DNA of 64,000 nt from Deinococcus puniceus. Lineage in GTDB: Bacteria; Deinococcota; Deinococci; Deinococcales; Deinococcaceae. Numbering within the stretch: position 1 is the first letter of the stretch; each line of letters begins with the position of its first letter. The notes under the pieces were generated by a model. The model ran no database searches and had not been told where the DNA came from. It saw only the letters and a program-made list of their open reading frames with translations. The stretch is from contig NZ_CP011387.1 of the NCBI RefSeq assembly GCF_001644565.1, forward strand, positions 1,472,501 through 1,536,500. The letters are read 5' to 3'. Positions 9,763 to 18,111 of this stretch are shown here, in pieces. Position numbers and translations under genes: made by a program.

Positions 9763-12708
9763 ATGACCATGCAACTCACTAAGCCGCCCACCGTAGGCAC
9801 TCCGTTGGGGCGCTACACCGTCGAGCGCGTCGAAGCCTTGCCCGAAATGCAGGGCACGCTGGTGCTGCTGCGCCACGAACTCGGCGCACGCCACGCCCAC
9901 GTGATCCGTGAAGACGACAATCTGGCCTTCGGCGTCACCTTTCCCACCGTGCCCAAAGACAGCACGGGCGTGGCGCACATTCTGGAACACGTGGCCCTGA
10001 TGGGCAGCCAGAAGTACCCGGTGCCCGATCCCTTTTTTGCGATGGCCCCGCGCAGTCTGAACACGTTCATGAACGCCATGACCGCCAACGACTGGACAAC
10101 TTACCCGTTCAGCACGCGCAATGTACAGGACTATTTCAACCTGCTGTCGGTGTACCTAGACGCCACCTTTTTCCCGCTGCTGCGCTACGAATCCTTTCGG
10201 CAAGACGGCCACCGCTTCGAGTTCGAGAAGTTGGACGACCCCACCAGCACGCTGAAATTGCAGGGCGTGGTGTACAACGAAATGAAAGGCGCGATGGCGA
10301 GCGCGGGGGCCGTGATGTGGCGCTCATTGGGCAAGGCGCTGTATCCCGACCTGACCTACGCGGTCAACAGCGGCGGCGAGCCGAACGACATTCCGGGCCT
10401 GACTTACGACGGCCTGCGAGCTTTCCACGCGGCGCATTATCACCCCAGCAACGCCTTTTTCTTCACCTACGGCAATCAGGATTTGACCCGTGTGCTGGAC
10501 GAAATCGAGTCGCATGTCATGGCCCGTTTTGCGCCGCAATCGCTGGACGTGAGCGTGCCCGATCAGCCCGACTTTGCCGAACCGCGCCGCGTGGACGTGA
10601 CCTATCCGGGTTCGGATGTGGAGCGCGGCGGACAGGTGCTGTTGGCCTGGAAACTGGGCCGCTCCAGCAACCCCGACCTGAATCTGCGTTGGAGCGTCCT
10701 CAGCGACGTGCTGCTGGGCAACCCCGCCGCGCCGCTGACCCGCCCTCTGATCGAATCGGGTATCGGTTCGGCGCTGGCCGACCTGACCGGATACCGCGAT
10801 TCCTTCCGCGAGGGTGCGTTCGCGGTGGGCCTCAAGGGACTCAGCGCGGGCAAGGCCGCCGAAGTCGAGAAACTGGTGCTGGACACGCTGGCGGGCATTG
10901 CGCGGGACGGTATTCCCGCCGACCTGATCGCCAGCAGCCTGCATCAATTCGAGATCGGGCAAAAGGAAGTCAGCAACAGCGGTTATCCGTATGGTCTGCA
11001 AGTGATGTTCCGGCTGATGGGGCCTTGGCTGTACGGCGGCGACCCGGTCACCGGATTGCGGTTGGATGCCGAACTGAACAGCCTGCGCGCCGATCTGGAC
11101 AGTGGCAAGCGCGTCTTCGAGTCCATGTTGGAAGAACTGTTGGCGCTGCCCCACCGCGTCACGATGGTGGTCACGCCCGATCCGCTGCTGGCGTCGCAGG
11201 CCGAGCAGGCCGAGCGTGAACTCGTTGAGCGTCTCAGCAAGGATTTCACCGATGAAGACCGCGCCCGAATTGTGCGGGAGAGCCTGCAACTTCAGTCGCT
11301 TCAGGCGCAGGAATCCGACCCGAATGTGTTGCCCACGCTGGCCCTCAGCGACGTGACCCCCGGCGTGCAGCGCCCCGACTACAGCACCACGCAAGAAGGC
11401 CGCGCCCTCGTGGGCCGTGTGCCCCAACCCACCGGCGGCCTGAGCTACTTGGATGTGCAAATCCGCCTGCCTGACGTGCCCGCCGAGTTGCTGGACGTGC
11501 TGCCGCTCTACACCTATGCGGTCACCCGCAGCGGCGCAGCTGGGCAGGACTACGCCGAATTGTCGCGCCGCATAGAAGCCGTGACGGGTGGCGTCGGCGC
11601 AAGCGCGGGCGTGGGCACCGCCCCCGACGACCTGAGCGCCGTGCGGTTGGCTGTCACCTTCAGCGGCAAGGCCTTGGCCCGCAACGCCGAGGCGCTGGTG
11701 GCCGTACTGCACGACCTGATCGCTGCCCCCGAATTTACCCGCGAACGCACCCGCCAACTGCTGGAGCAGCGTCTGTCGGGCATGAAAGCCAGCGTGGTGG
11801 GTTCGGGCAGCGCCTACGCAGACCGCCTCGCCTCGGCACAGGTCAGCGCCGCCGCCGTGCTGGAGGAACGCTTCGGCGGACTGACCTCGTTGGCGACCCT
11901 CAAGGCGATTGTGGAAGGGCCAGAAGGTGAATCGGGTGCGGAAGGTCTGGACGCCCGAATAGACGCCCTGCTGGGCCAATTTTCGCAACTGCAAGAGCTG
12001 ATCACGCGGGGGCAACCGCTCCTCTGCCTCACCGCCACCCCCGACGATATCGGCCTAGATGTGCAGCCCATCACCACGCTGTTTACCGGAGACGCCCCCA
12101 CCGGACGCCCCGCGCTGGCCCCGCTCGCCACTGGCCCGCAGGCCCGCACCACCGATTCTCCGGTGGCTTTCAATGCCATTGCCTACCCCACCGTGCCCTA
12201 CACCCATCCCGACAGTCCCGCGCTGCTGGTGCTGTCGCGCCTGCTCAGGAGCGAGTACATGCTCAAGGAAATCCGCGAAAAAGGCGGCGCATACGGCGGC
12301 GGCGCAGGTTTCGACACGCGGGGCGGCGTCTTCTCTATGACCAGTTACCGTGACCCGCACATTGCCCGCACGTATCAGGTGTTCCGCGACGCCCGCGCCT
12401 TCCTCGACACGCCGCTGGGCGAGCGCGAACTCACCGAAGCCATTCTGACTGCCAGCAAAATCCTAGACCCCCTGACCAGCCCGGACACGGTGGGCCGCCT
12501 GCGCTTTTACGGCGATCAGGCCGGATTCACGCCCGAAGTGCAGGAATCCTTCAAGGCCCGCCTGCTGGCCGTAAAACTGGACGACCTTCGCCGCGTGATG
12601 GATACCTACCTGACGCCGGAGCGGGCCGCCTACGCGCTGGTGGCCGGGCGCGATCCGAATACGGAAGTGGAAGGGCTGGGGCTGAAATTTGAGGTACAGG
12701 GAGTCTAA
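9763..12708 (+). CDS. M16C zinc peptidase (presequence protease/falcilysin type)
   Basis: A 981-aa protein of the pitrilysin clan with the inverted zinc motif HILEH (72-76) followed by the distal glutamate region VVYNEMKGAM. The four-lobed M16C layout is visible, with a second half containing LREKGGAYGG-like segment IREKGGAYGGGAGFDTRGG near the C terminus. Such enzymes degrade peptides inside a closed chamber; no signal peptide is present, so it is cytoplasmic. The ATG at 9763 is chosen over codons further upstream because both candidate promoters end just before it; a second ATG six bases on is possible. The gene ends before a strong terminator. Confidence 0.9.
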   Translation: MTMQLTKPPTVGTPLGRYTVERVEALPEMQGTLVLLRHELGARHAHVIREDDNLAFGVTFPTVPKDSTGVAHILEHVALMGSQKYPVPDPFFAMAPRSLNTFMNAMTANDWTTYPFSTRNVQDYFNLLSVYLDATFFPLLRYESFRQDGHRFEFEKLDDPTSTLKLQGVVYNEMKGAMASAGAVMWRSLGKALYPDLTYAVNSGGEPNDIPGLTYDGLRAFHAAHYHPSNAFFFTYGNQDLTRVLDEIESHVMARFAPQSLDVSVPDQPDFAEPRRVDVTYPGSDVERGGQVLLAWKLGRSSNPDLNLRWSVLSDVLLGNPAAPLTRPLIESGIGSALADLTGYRDSFREGAFAVGLKGLSAGKAAEVEKLVLDTLAGIARDGIPADLIASSLHQFEIGQKEVSNSGYPYGLQVMFRLMGPWLYGGDPVTGLRLDAELNSLRADLDSGKRVFESMLEELLALPHRVTMVVTPDPLLASQAEQAERELVERLSKDFTDEDRARIVRESLQLQSLQAQESDPNVLPTLALSDVTPGVQRPDYSTTQEGRALVGRVPQPTGGLSYLDVQIRLPDVPAELLDVLPLYTYAVTRSGAAGQDYAELSRRIEAVTGGVGASAGVGTAPDDLSAVRLAVTFSGKALARNAEALVAVLHDLIAAPEFTRERTRQLLEQRLSGMKASVVGSGSAYADRLASAQVSAAAVLEERFGGLTSLATLKAIVEGPEGESGAEGLDARIDALLGQFSQLQELITRGQPLLCLTATPDDIGLDVQPITTLFTGDAPTGRPALAPLATGPQARTTDSPVAFNAIAYPTVPYTHPDSPALLVLSRLLRSEYMLKEIREKGGAYGGGAGFDTRGGVFSMTSYRDPHIARTYQVFRDARAFLDTPLGERELTEAILTASKILDPLTSPDTVGRLRFYGDQAGFTPEVQESFKARLLAVKLDDLRRVMDTYLTPERAAYALVAGRDPNTEVEGLGLKFEVQGV

Positions 12709-12771
12709 AACCGTTAGTGGTGAGTAGGTCGTAGAAGGGGCAAAACGGAGCTTGATTAATCAGGGCTGTGT

Positions 12772-12814
12772 GGTGGGGGAGGCGAGCGGGAAAGCCTCTC
12801 CCACCGCGCTTTTT
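12772..12814 (+). terminator. Intrinsic terminator after the M16C peptidase gene
   Basis: GGTGGGGGAGGC pairs with GCCTCTCCCACC across a 10-nt loop and is followed by GCGC and five T. It lies 63 nt after the peptidase stop. Confidence 0.75.
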
Positions 12815-12839
12815 CCACGTTCCAAACTCTACGTTCCCC

Positions 12840-13280
12840 TCATCCCCGGTGATACGGCTCCCCCGCACTGATCGTCGCCGCCCTGTACAGCGCTTCAGCC
12901 AGCACCACCATCGCCAGATCATGCGGCAGGGTCAGGGTTCCAAGGCTCCACAGTGCATAAGCTCCGGCCCGCAACTCGTCGGTGTGTCCCTCCGGGCCGC
13001 CGATGGCAAAAGCTAATTCGCCAGTGCCGCCCACGCCTTGCCCATCCAAATACGCCGCCAACCCTTCCGACGTGAATTGCTGGCCGCGTGGATCGAGCAA
13101 AATCAGCGGCGTTTTTCCGGCGGCGCGGCGAATGGCCTCACTTTCCAGCGCCTGCGTCTTGCCTGCCACCCGCGTCACGGTCAGCTTGTGGTAGCGGCGC
13201 AGGCGTTTTTCGTATTCGTCCCAGCCTGCGCGGGCATAGGCCAGCTTGGGTTCGCCCACAGTAATCAGGTGCAGTCTCAT
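12840..13280 (-). CDS. rlmH: 23S rRNA pseudouridine-1915 N3-methyltransferase RlmH
   Basis: A 146-aa SPOUT methyltransferase that methylates pseudouridine 1915 of 23S rRNA on assembled ribosomes. Family marks are the start MRLHLITVGE, LILLDPRGQQFTSEGLA, the SAM-knot segment LAFAIGGPEGH and the end LTLPHDLAMVVLAEALYRAA then GEPYHRG. Length matches the family. The ATG at 13280 lies after CACACT-GCCCCC, nearly identical to the leaderless starts of the S4 and lipoprotein genes. It converges with the M16C gene. Confidence 0.96.
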   Translation of the reverse strand: MRLHLITVGEPKLAYARAGWDEYEKRLRRYHKLTVTRVAGKTQALESEAIRRAAGKTPLILLDPRGQQFTSEGLAAYLDGQGVGGTGELAFAIGGPEGHTDELRAGAYALWSLGTLTLPHDLAMVVLAEALYRAATISAGEPYHRG

Positions 13281-13312
13281 GGGGGCAGTGTGGCAGAAGG
13301 GTTTGCGGGGCG

Positions 13313-13396
13313 GATTCACGCCGCGTGTAGACCCCACCTCTCCTGCGGAGCTTTTCAAGTCTAAGGGGGGCGTTGCCGAGCAACGGGGGGTTCGCC
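13313..13396. repeat. Family A repeat, degenerate copy
   Basis: Between rlmH and the next gene: GGATTCACGCCG, CCTGCGGAGCTTTTCAAG and TAAGGGGGGCGTTGCCGAGC then AACGGGGGGTTCGCC. The end matches the GCGTTGCGTCAGCAACGGGG phrase of other copies. Confidence 0.6.
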
Positions 13397-13528
13397 TTCC
13401 ACCCCGATACACCTCAATCCACCGCAGTACACAGACACACAGCGTCCGCACGCCCCGCCCGCTAAACTGGCGGGTATGTCCGGTTTGCTTTGGCTTCCAC
13501 TCCATTGGCCTCCAGTGGGGGAGCGCAC

Positions 13529-13957
13529 TTGAACTACGCGGCGACTCTGGCGGTGTTGGTGGTGCTGTCGTTCAGCTTTCCGCTGACGGTGCGGCTGGGC
13601 GCTCAGTTGGGCGTGCCGGAGGTGCTGGGGGCGTCTATGCTGGGCGCAGTCCTGACCTTTGCGCTGGCGGCCTACGGGGTGCGCTGGCAGGTCACGCGCC
13701 ACCGGGTCACGGTGCAGCGGTTGGCGGCGGCGCGGGCGCAAGTGGCCGCCGATCCGTCCAGCCCCCGCGCCTATTTTGTGGGCGGCGAACATCTGGGGCT
13801 GATCCTGCTCCGGCTAGACCGCCGCCGTGAGGCCGCTGAGGTGATAGACCGCTTTGCCCGTCTGGGCGGGGCACGCGAGAGCGAAATCGTGGCCCTGCGT
13901 GAAGCCCTGTCTAACGCCGAACGCCGCCAACGCCGCGCCCAAGGACGCGAGGCGTGA
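13529..13957 (+). CDS. Small membrane protein with helical repeat-like tail
   Basis: A 142-aa protein I cannot assign to a named family. Residues 1-50 contain two transmembrane helices (LAVLVVLSFSFPLTVRLG and VLGASMLGAVLTFALAAYG). The cytoplasmic tail (55-140) is helical and charged, with a TPR-like helix pair (YFVGGEHLGLILLRLDRRRE, AAEVIDRFARLGG) and a basic end. The TTG at 13529 is chosen because GGGGGAG lies just upstream and it starts at the first helix; an upstream TTG at 13490 has no ribosome site. Codon use matches the neighbours, so the gene is probably real. Confidence 0.68.
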   Translation: MNYAATLAVLVVLSFSFPLTVRLGAQLGVPEVLGASMLGAVLTFALAAYGVRWQVTRHRVTVQRLAAARAQVAADPSSPRAYFVGGEHLGLILLRLDRRREAAEVIDRFARLGGARESEIVALREALSNAERRQRRAQGREA

Positions 13958-14110
13958 AGACCCTGAGCCGAGACAACGTGAAGACATGGGAGCGCGAAGC
14001 GTGAGGCTCTGCGGAACCAACGCGGCAAGGATGCGTATCCTGAGAGGCATGAAGGTTGCCAGTGTTCATCAGCAGTCCCCCCGGCAGTACGGCAGGCAAG
14101 GAGCGCACCT

Positions 14111-14347
14111 ATGAGGGCCTATAAGGGCATCGTGGAAGACGGAGTGGTGGTCTTGATCGGCGCACGCCTGCCCGAAGGCACGGTGGTCACGGTCACGGTA
14201 GGAGAAACCGAACTGCTCCGCGCCCGCATCACCAGCGCCCTGAAACGCCCACGCAAGGTGCGGGTGCGCGTCAAGCCCACACCCGGCATGGCGATGGGCC
14301 AGTTGCAGTTGGAAGGCACGTCGGCGCGTCCTCAGTCCGATGAGTAG
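14111..14347 (+). CDS. Small DUF104/antitoxin-like protein
   Basis: A 78-aa protein beginning MRAYKGIVEDGVVVL then ARLPEGTVVTVTV, which matches the beta-strand start of DUF104 (AF2212-type antitoxin-like) proteins; the rest is basic (KRPRKVRVRVKP). AAGGAG lies at good spacing before the ATG. Its end overlaps the rsmI start by 8 nt, so the two are co-translated. No PIN-domain or other toxin gene is adjacent, so a toxin-antitoxin role is doubtful. Confidence 0.72.
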   Translation: MRAYKGIVEDGVVVLIGARLPEGTVVTVTVGETELLRARITSALKRPRKVRVRVKPTPGMAMGQLQLEGTSARPQSDE

Positions 14348-15320
14348 GGCAGAACAAGACCGAATCGAGGCTGAAGAGGTTGAAGCTGACAGCCTTGACG
14401 AACTGGTACTTCACGAAGGGTGGGCGGAAACAGCGCAAGCAGCAGCAGACGCCCCCGCCGACTTGCCCCCGCTCAGTCCGATTCCAGATGGAGCGCGGGT
14501 GTGGTTGGTTCCAACTCCGGTGGGCAACTTGGGTGACTTGACGTTGCGGGCCATAGAAGTCCTGCGGGCCGCCGACGCTGTGGCCTGCGAAGACACCCGC
14601 CGCACCGGGGCGTTGCTGTCGTATCTAGGCATTCGCAAGCCGCTGGTGCGCCTAGATGCCCACACCATGCGCCGCGCCCCGCAAGTGCTGGAACGGTACG
14701 CCCGCCTTGCCTACGTCAGCGATGCAGGCACGCCCGGCATCAGCGATCCCGGCGCGGAACTCGTGCAGGCCGCCCTTGCCGCCGACGTGCCCATAGAAGT
14801 GCTGCCCGGAGCCACTGCCTTCGTGCCCGCGCTGGTGCTGTCAGGTCTGGATTCTGCTCGCTTTACCTTCGAGGGTTTCCTCCCGCGTTCGGGTAAAGAC
14901 CGCAAAGCCCGCCTGAGTGCCGTAGCAGCGCGGGCCGAAACCAGCATCCTCTATGAAAGTCCTCACCGCCTGCACGCCACCCTGACCGAATTGGCGGCCA
15001 GTTGCGGCCCGCTGCGGCGCGGCAGCGTCACGCGGGAACTGTCCAAGCGCTTCGAGGAAACCCGGCGCGGCACGTTGGCAGAATTGGCAGCCCATTTCGA
15101 GGCGGGTACACGCGGCGAAATCGTGGTGGTGGTAGGGGGCCGACCCGAGGGCGAGGCCGACCCAGCGCAGCCCGTGACCGATCCGGCAGAGCAGGCCAGA
15201 GCGTGGGCCGCAGCGGGGCAAGGGGTCAGGGATATACGTGACGCACTCATGCGGCAGGGTTTGCGTAAGAATGACGCTTACGCGCTGGCCTTACAGGTGA
15301 CGCAAGCTCAGCAACCCTGA
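14340..15320 (+). CDS. rsmI: 16S rRNA cytidine-1402 2'-O-methyltransferase RsmI
   Basis: RsmI methylates the 2'-O of C1402 in the 16S rRNA decoding centre using SAM. The 326-aa product has the tetrapyrrole-methylase fold motifs: [73 protein letters not shown] and FEGFLPR. An N-terminal acidic extension of about 50 residues precedes the fold, longer than usual. The ATG at 14340 overlaps the preceding small gene; a later start inside the extension cannot be excluded. Confidence 0.94.
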   Translation: MSRAEQDRIEAEEVEADSLDELVLHEGWAETAQAAADAPADLPPLSPIPDGARVWLVPTPVGNLGDLTLRAIEVLRAADAVACEDTRRTGALLSYLGIRKPLVRLDAHTMRRAPQVLERYARLAYVSDAGTPGISDPGAELVQAALAADVPIEVLPGATAFVPALVLSGLDSARFTFEGFLPRSGKDRKARLSAVAARAETSILYESPHRLHATLTELAASCGPLRRGSVTRELSKRFEETRRGTLAELAAHFEAGTRGEIVVVVGGRPEGEADPAQPVTDPAEQARAWAAAGQGVRDIRDALMRQGLRKNDAYALALQVTQAQQP

Positions 15321-15373
15321 GCGCCCCTTTTCCTCAACCCTTTCCTGTTCTGTATCCATCCATGAGGCCCACC

Positions 15374-16378
15374 ATGACTGAACCGCAAACCCACCACCCC
15401 AATCCCAGCGGCCTGAAACGTGTGGCCGTCCTGACCAGCGGCGGCGACGCCCCCGGCATGAACGCAGCCATTCGCGCTGTGGTTCGCACCGCCACCCACA
15501 ACGGCATAGAAGTCGTGGGCGTGCGCCGGGGATTTCAGGGCCTGCACGAGGGCGACATGGCCCTGATCGGCCCCCGCGACGTAGCCAACACCATCCAGCG
15601 CGGCGGCACGATTTTGCTCACCGCCCGCTCTCATACGTGGCGCAGTCCGGAAGGCCGGGCCAAGGGCGCACAAAACTTACGCGACTGGCAGGTCGACGGA
15701 TTGATCGTCATCGGCGGAGACGGCAGCTTTCACGGCGCACACTATCTACAGCAGGAACACGGCTTCCCGGTCATCGGCGTGCCCGGCACCATCGACAACG
15801 ACTTGTACGGTACCGATCACACCATCGGCTACTTCACGGCAGTCGAGACGGCGCTGGATGCCGTCGATAAACTGCGCGATACCGGGGCCAGCCACGAGCG
15901 AATTTTCGTGATCGAGGTCATGGGACGCCACGCCGGACACATTGCCTTAGAAGTCGCGGTGGCGGGCGGGGCCGAGGAAGTCTTTATTCCCGAAGACGCC
16001 AAGCCTGTAGACGGCGTCGTCGAGATCGTGAAGCAGAGTCTCGCCAAGGGTAAGGCCAGTTCCATCATCATCGTGGCCGAGGGCTACCCCGGCGGCGCGG
16101 AGGGTGTCAGCAAGGCTATTCACGAAGGCACGGGCCAAGAAACCCGCGTCAGTATTCTGGGCCACATCCAGCGCGGCGGGACGCCTGTTTCCAGTGACCG
16201 CGTGTTGGCCAGCCGACTGGGAGAAGCCGCCGTGTACGCCCTGATGGACGGCAAGAGTGACGTGATGGTAGGAAGGCAAGGCGGCGGCATCAGCCATATT
16301 CCCCTGCACGAAACGTGGGAGAAGAAAAAAGACGTGAACCGCGACCTGTACCGCTGCGCCAAGACCCTGAGCGTGTAG
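15374..16378 (+). CDS. pfkA: ATP-dependent 6-phosphofructokinase
   Basis: PfkA phosphorylates fructose 6-phosphate to fructose 1,6-bisphosphate, the committed glycolytic step. The 334-aa sequence shows [29 protein letters not shown] (ATP site), [18 protein letters not shown] with the catalytic aspartate, [16 protein letters not shown] and [15 protein letters not shown] (sugar-phosphate and effector contacts). The ATG at 15374 is preferred to 15362 because GAGG sits 6 nt before it, while the earlier ATG has no ribosome site. A classic terminator follows directly. Confidence 0.96.
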   Translation: MTEPQTHHPNPSGLKRVAVLTSGGDAPGMNAAIRAVVRTATHNGIEVVGVRRGFQGLHEGDMALIGPRDVANTIQRGGTILLTARSHTWRSPEGRAKGAQNLRDWQVDGLIVIGGDGSFHGAHYLQQEHGFPVIGVPGTIDNDLYGTDHTIGYFTAVETALDAVDKLRDTGASHERIFVIEVMGRHAGHIALEVAVAGGAEEVFIPEDAKPVDGVVEIVKQSLAKGKASSIIIVAEGYPGGAEGVSKAIHEGTGQETRVSILGHIQRGGTPVSSDRVLASRLGEAAVYALMDGKSDVMVGRQGGGISHIPLHETWEKKKDVNRDLYRCAKTLSV

Positions 16379-16388
16379 GACGAAACAA

Positions 16389-16427
16389 AGCCAGCCGCCC
16401 CAATTTGTGCAGGGCGGCTGGCTTTTT
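16389..16427 (+). terminator. Intrinsic terminator after pfkA
   Basis: A 12-bp perfect stem (AGCCAGCCGCCC with GGGCGGCTGGCT) and 11-nt loop, followed by a T run, starts 10 nt after the pfkA stop. Confidence 0.9.
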
Positions 16428-16557
16428 ACGCTGAATGCAGCGCTGAACGCCTGAAACTGCCCTTCCTTAGACTCTTAGACCCTCGGCCCTTAGACCACTC
16501 CTGAGCCAGCAGGCAAGGCCGCGCCTCACCCAGCACGCGGCCCTCTGAGCCTTCTTC

Positions 16558-17631
16558 TTATTCCCGTTCTACATTCCGCAAAAACGCGGGAATATCGTAA
16601 TCCTTGGGATCGTAGCTGCTCGTGGCTGTCCCGCGCACGGGCTTCACGATGGTCTCGATGCTGCTGCGGCCACTCGTGCCCCCGGCAATGCTGATGGGCG
16701 TGTCGTTGAAGCCAGTAGCGATCACGGTCACGCGCACTTCGTCGCCCGCAGCCTCGTCAGGCGTGATGCCGAACAGAATGTCGGGGTCTTCGAAGCCAGT
16801 GGCCTCGCGGATTTTCTCCACGATTTCGTTGGCGTCGGTCATGGACAGATCAAAGCTGCCCGTCACGTTGACCAGAATCCGGCGTGCGCCCTCGATGCCG
16901 CGTTCCAGCAGCGGGCTGTGGATGGCGCTCATGGCGGCTTCTTCGGCCACCTTTTCGCCCCGGCCCGCGCCGATGCCCATCAGCACCGTGCCCGAGTTGG
17001 CCAGCAGGTTGCGCACATCGGCAAAATCGAGATTGATCATGCCTTCCACATTGATCACGTCGCTGATGCCCTTGACGCCGTAGTACAACACGCGGTCAGC
17101 AATGAGAAACGCCTCACGGAAGCTGACCTTCTTGTCTACGGCTGTGAGCAATTTCTCGTTGTTCACCACGATCATGCCGTCTACGCGGTCGGCCAGTTTG
17201 CCGATGCCTTCTTCGGCGACCCGCAGACGCTTCGGCCCTTCGAACTTGAAAGGCCGCGTGACGATAGCCACCGTCAGCACGCCCATTTCACGGGCAATCT
17301 CGGCCACCACAGGGGCGCTGCCCGTGCCCGTGCCGCCGCCCATGCCCGCCGTAATGAACAGCATGTCGGTGCCGTCGAGGTATTCCTTGATGCGTTCCCG
17401 GTCTTCGAGGGCCGCCTTCTCGCCCACTTCCGGGTCTGCCCCTGCGCCGAGGCCGCGTGTCAGGCGGTCTCCGAGCTGAATCCGCACCTCGGCGTGGCTT
17501 TTGGCCAACACCTGAGCGTCGGTGTTCCCGGCGATAAACTCCACGCCTTCGAGTCCTGATTCGATCATGCGGTTAACGGCGTTGTTGCCCGCCCCGCCCA
17601 AGCCGATCACACGAATTTTGGCCGCTTGCAT
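16558..17631 (-). CDS. ftsZ: Cell division protein FtsZ
   Basis: FtsZ is the tubulin-like GTPase that forms the division ring. The 357-aa product has VIGLGGAGNNAVNRMI, the GTP tubulin signature AGMGGGTGTGSAP, and a short linker to the C-terminal peptide DYDIPAFLRN that binds FtsA and other partners. The ATG at 17631 has GGAAGGAG upstream; longer in-frame starts add a Cys/Arg-rich stretch of spacer. It follows ftsA on the same strand, but a terminator and a 480-nt spacer separate them, so ftsZ likely has its own promoter. Confidence 0.97.
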   Translation of the reverse strand: MQAAKIRVIGLGGAGNNAVNRMIESGLEGVEFIAGNTDAQVLAKSHAEVRIQLGDRLTRGLGAGADPEVGEKAALEDRERIKEYLDGTDMLFITAGMGGGTGTGSAPVVAEIAREMGVLTVAIVTRPFKFEGPKRLRVAEEGIGKLADRVDGMIVVNNEKLLTAVDKKVSFREAFLIADRVLYYGVKGISDVINVEGMINLDFADVRNLLANSGTVLMGIGAGRGEKVAEEAAMSAIHSPLLERGIEGARRILVNVTGSFDLSMTDANEIVEKIREATGFEDPDILFGITPDEAAGDEVRVTVIATGFNDTPISIAGGTSGRSSIETIVKPVRGTATSSYDPKDYDIPAFLRNVERE

Positions 17632-18029
17632 TCTGTCTCCTTCCATTCCGGCACGGCCGCCTAGGGCTGTCCCGTAGCTGTTCGCTCTTCGGCGTAGTTT
17701 AACGCACGATCCCTTCCTGTGGGCGTTGGCCTCGAAGGTGGGACATACAGGGGTCAACGTGGGTCTGAACGCTCGTGAGAAGGCAAGTCAGATGGTCACT
17801 GCCGAATGCGTGAATGACGTTTCAGCCGTCTAAAGTAGACGCGCCGTCTGATCCTTGCCAACGCAAGCTCATCCATAGCTTTGCCGTTTTTTTCGTAAAC
17901 AGGCTGGTGATTCATGTACAGGATGAGTTGATTCTGAGAGTTGACCGCCCTAAAAATCCGTCCTTGAAAGTAGATTCCAGCCGAAAAGTCTAGGCTTGGT
18001 GCTGCACTTCACGTGGAATCCGTAGGACT
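17632..18029. other. Long spacer upstream of ftsZ, likely promoter region
   Basis: No gene is seen. On the minus strand a TTGGCA box with TACTTT 18 nt later is a plausible promoter (around 17832-17861), and TTTACG followed 16 nt later by TATGGA (near 17880) is another. GC content is lower than in the flanking genes. Several short inverted repeats are present (for example CCGTCTAAAGTAGACG). Confidence 0.5.
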
Positions 18030-18060
18030 GAAACAAAACACCCCACCGATCAGAGTGGGG
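18030..18060 (-). terminator. Intrinsic terminator between ftsA and ftsZ
   Basis: On the minus strand CCCCACTCTGATCGGTGGGG forms a six-bp GC stem followed by TGTTTTGTTT, about 50 nt after the ftsA stop. It would end or attenuate the murG-ftsA transcript before ftsZ. Confidence 0.7.
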
Positions 18061-18111
18061 CGCACTGTTTGGAACGGTGGAGGGGCGGTGTTGCCACTCC
18101 GGTTTGCGCCC

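Noticed and set aside
10324..12015. 563-aa open frame on the minus strand
   Set aside because: Antisense to the M16C peptidase gene, with low-complexity His/Gln/Arg translation and no domain.
14111..14347. Toxin-antitoxin pair
   Set aside because: Only an antitoxin-like protein is present; the partner gene is rsmI, not a toxin.
17632..18111. tRNA or structured RNA upstream of ftsZ
   Set aside because: No cloverleaf or known riboswitch pattern could be drawn; only promoter-like boxes and short inverted repeats are visible.
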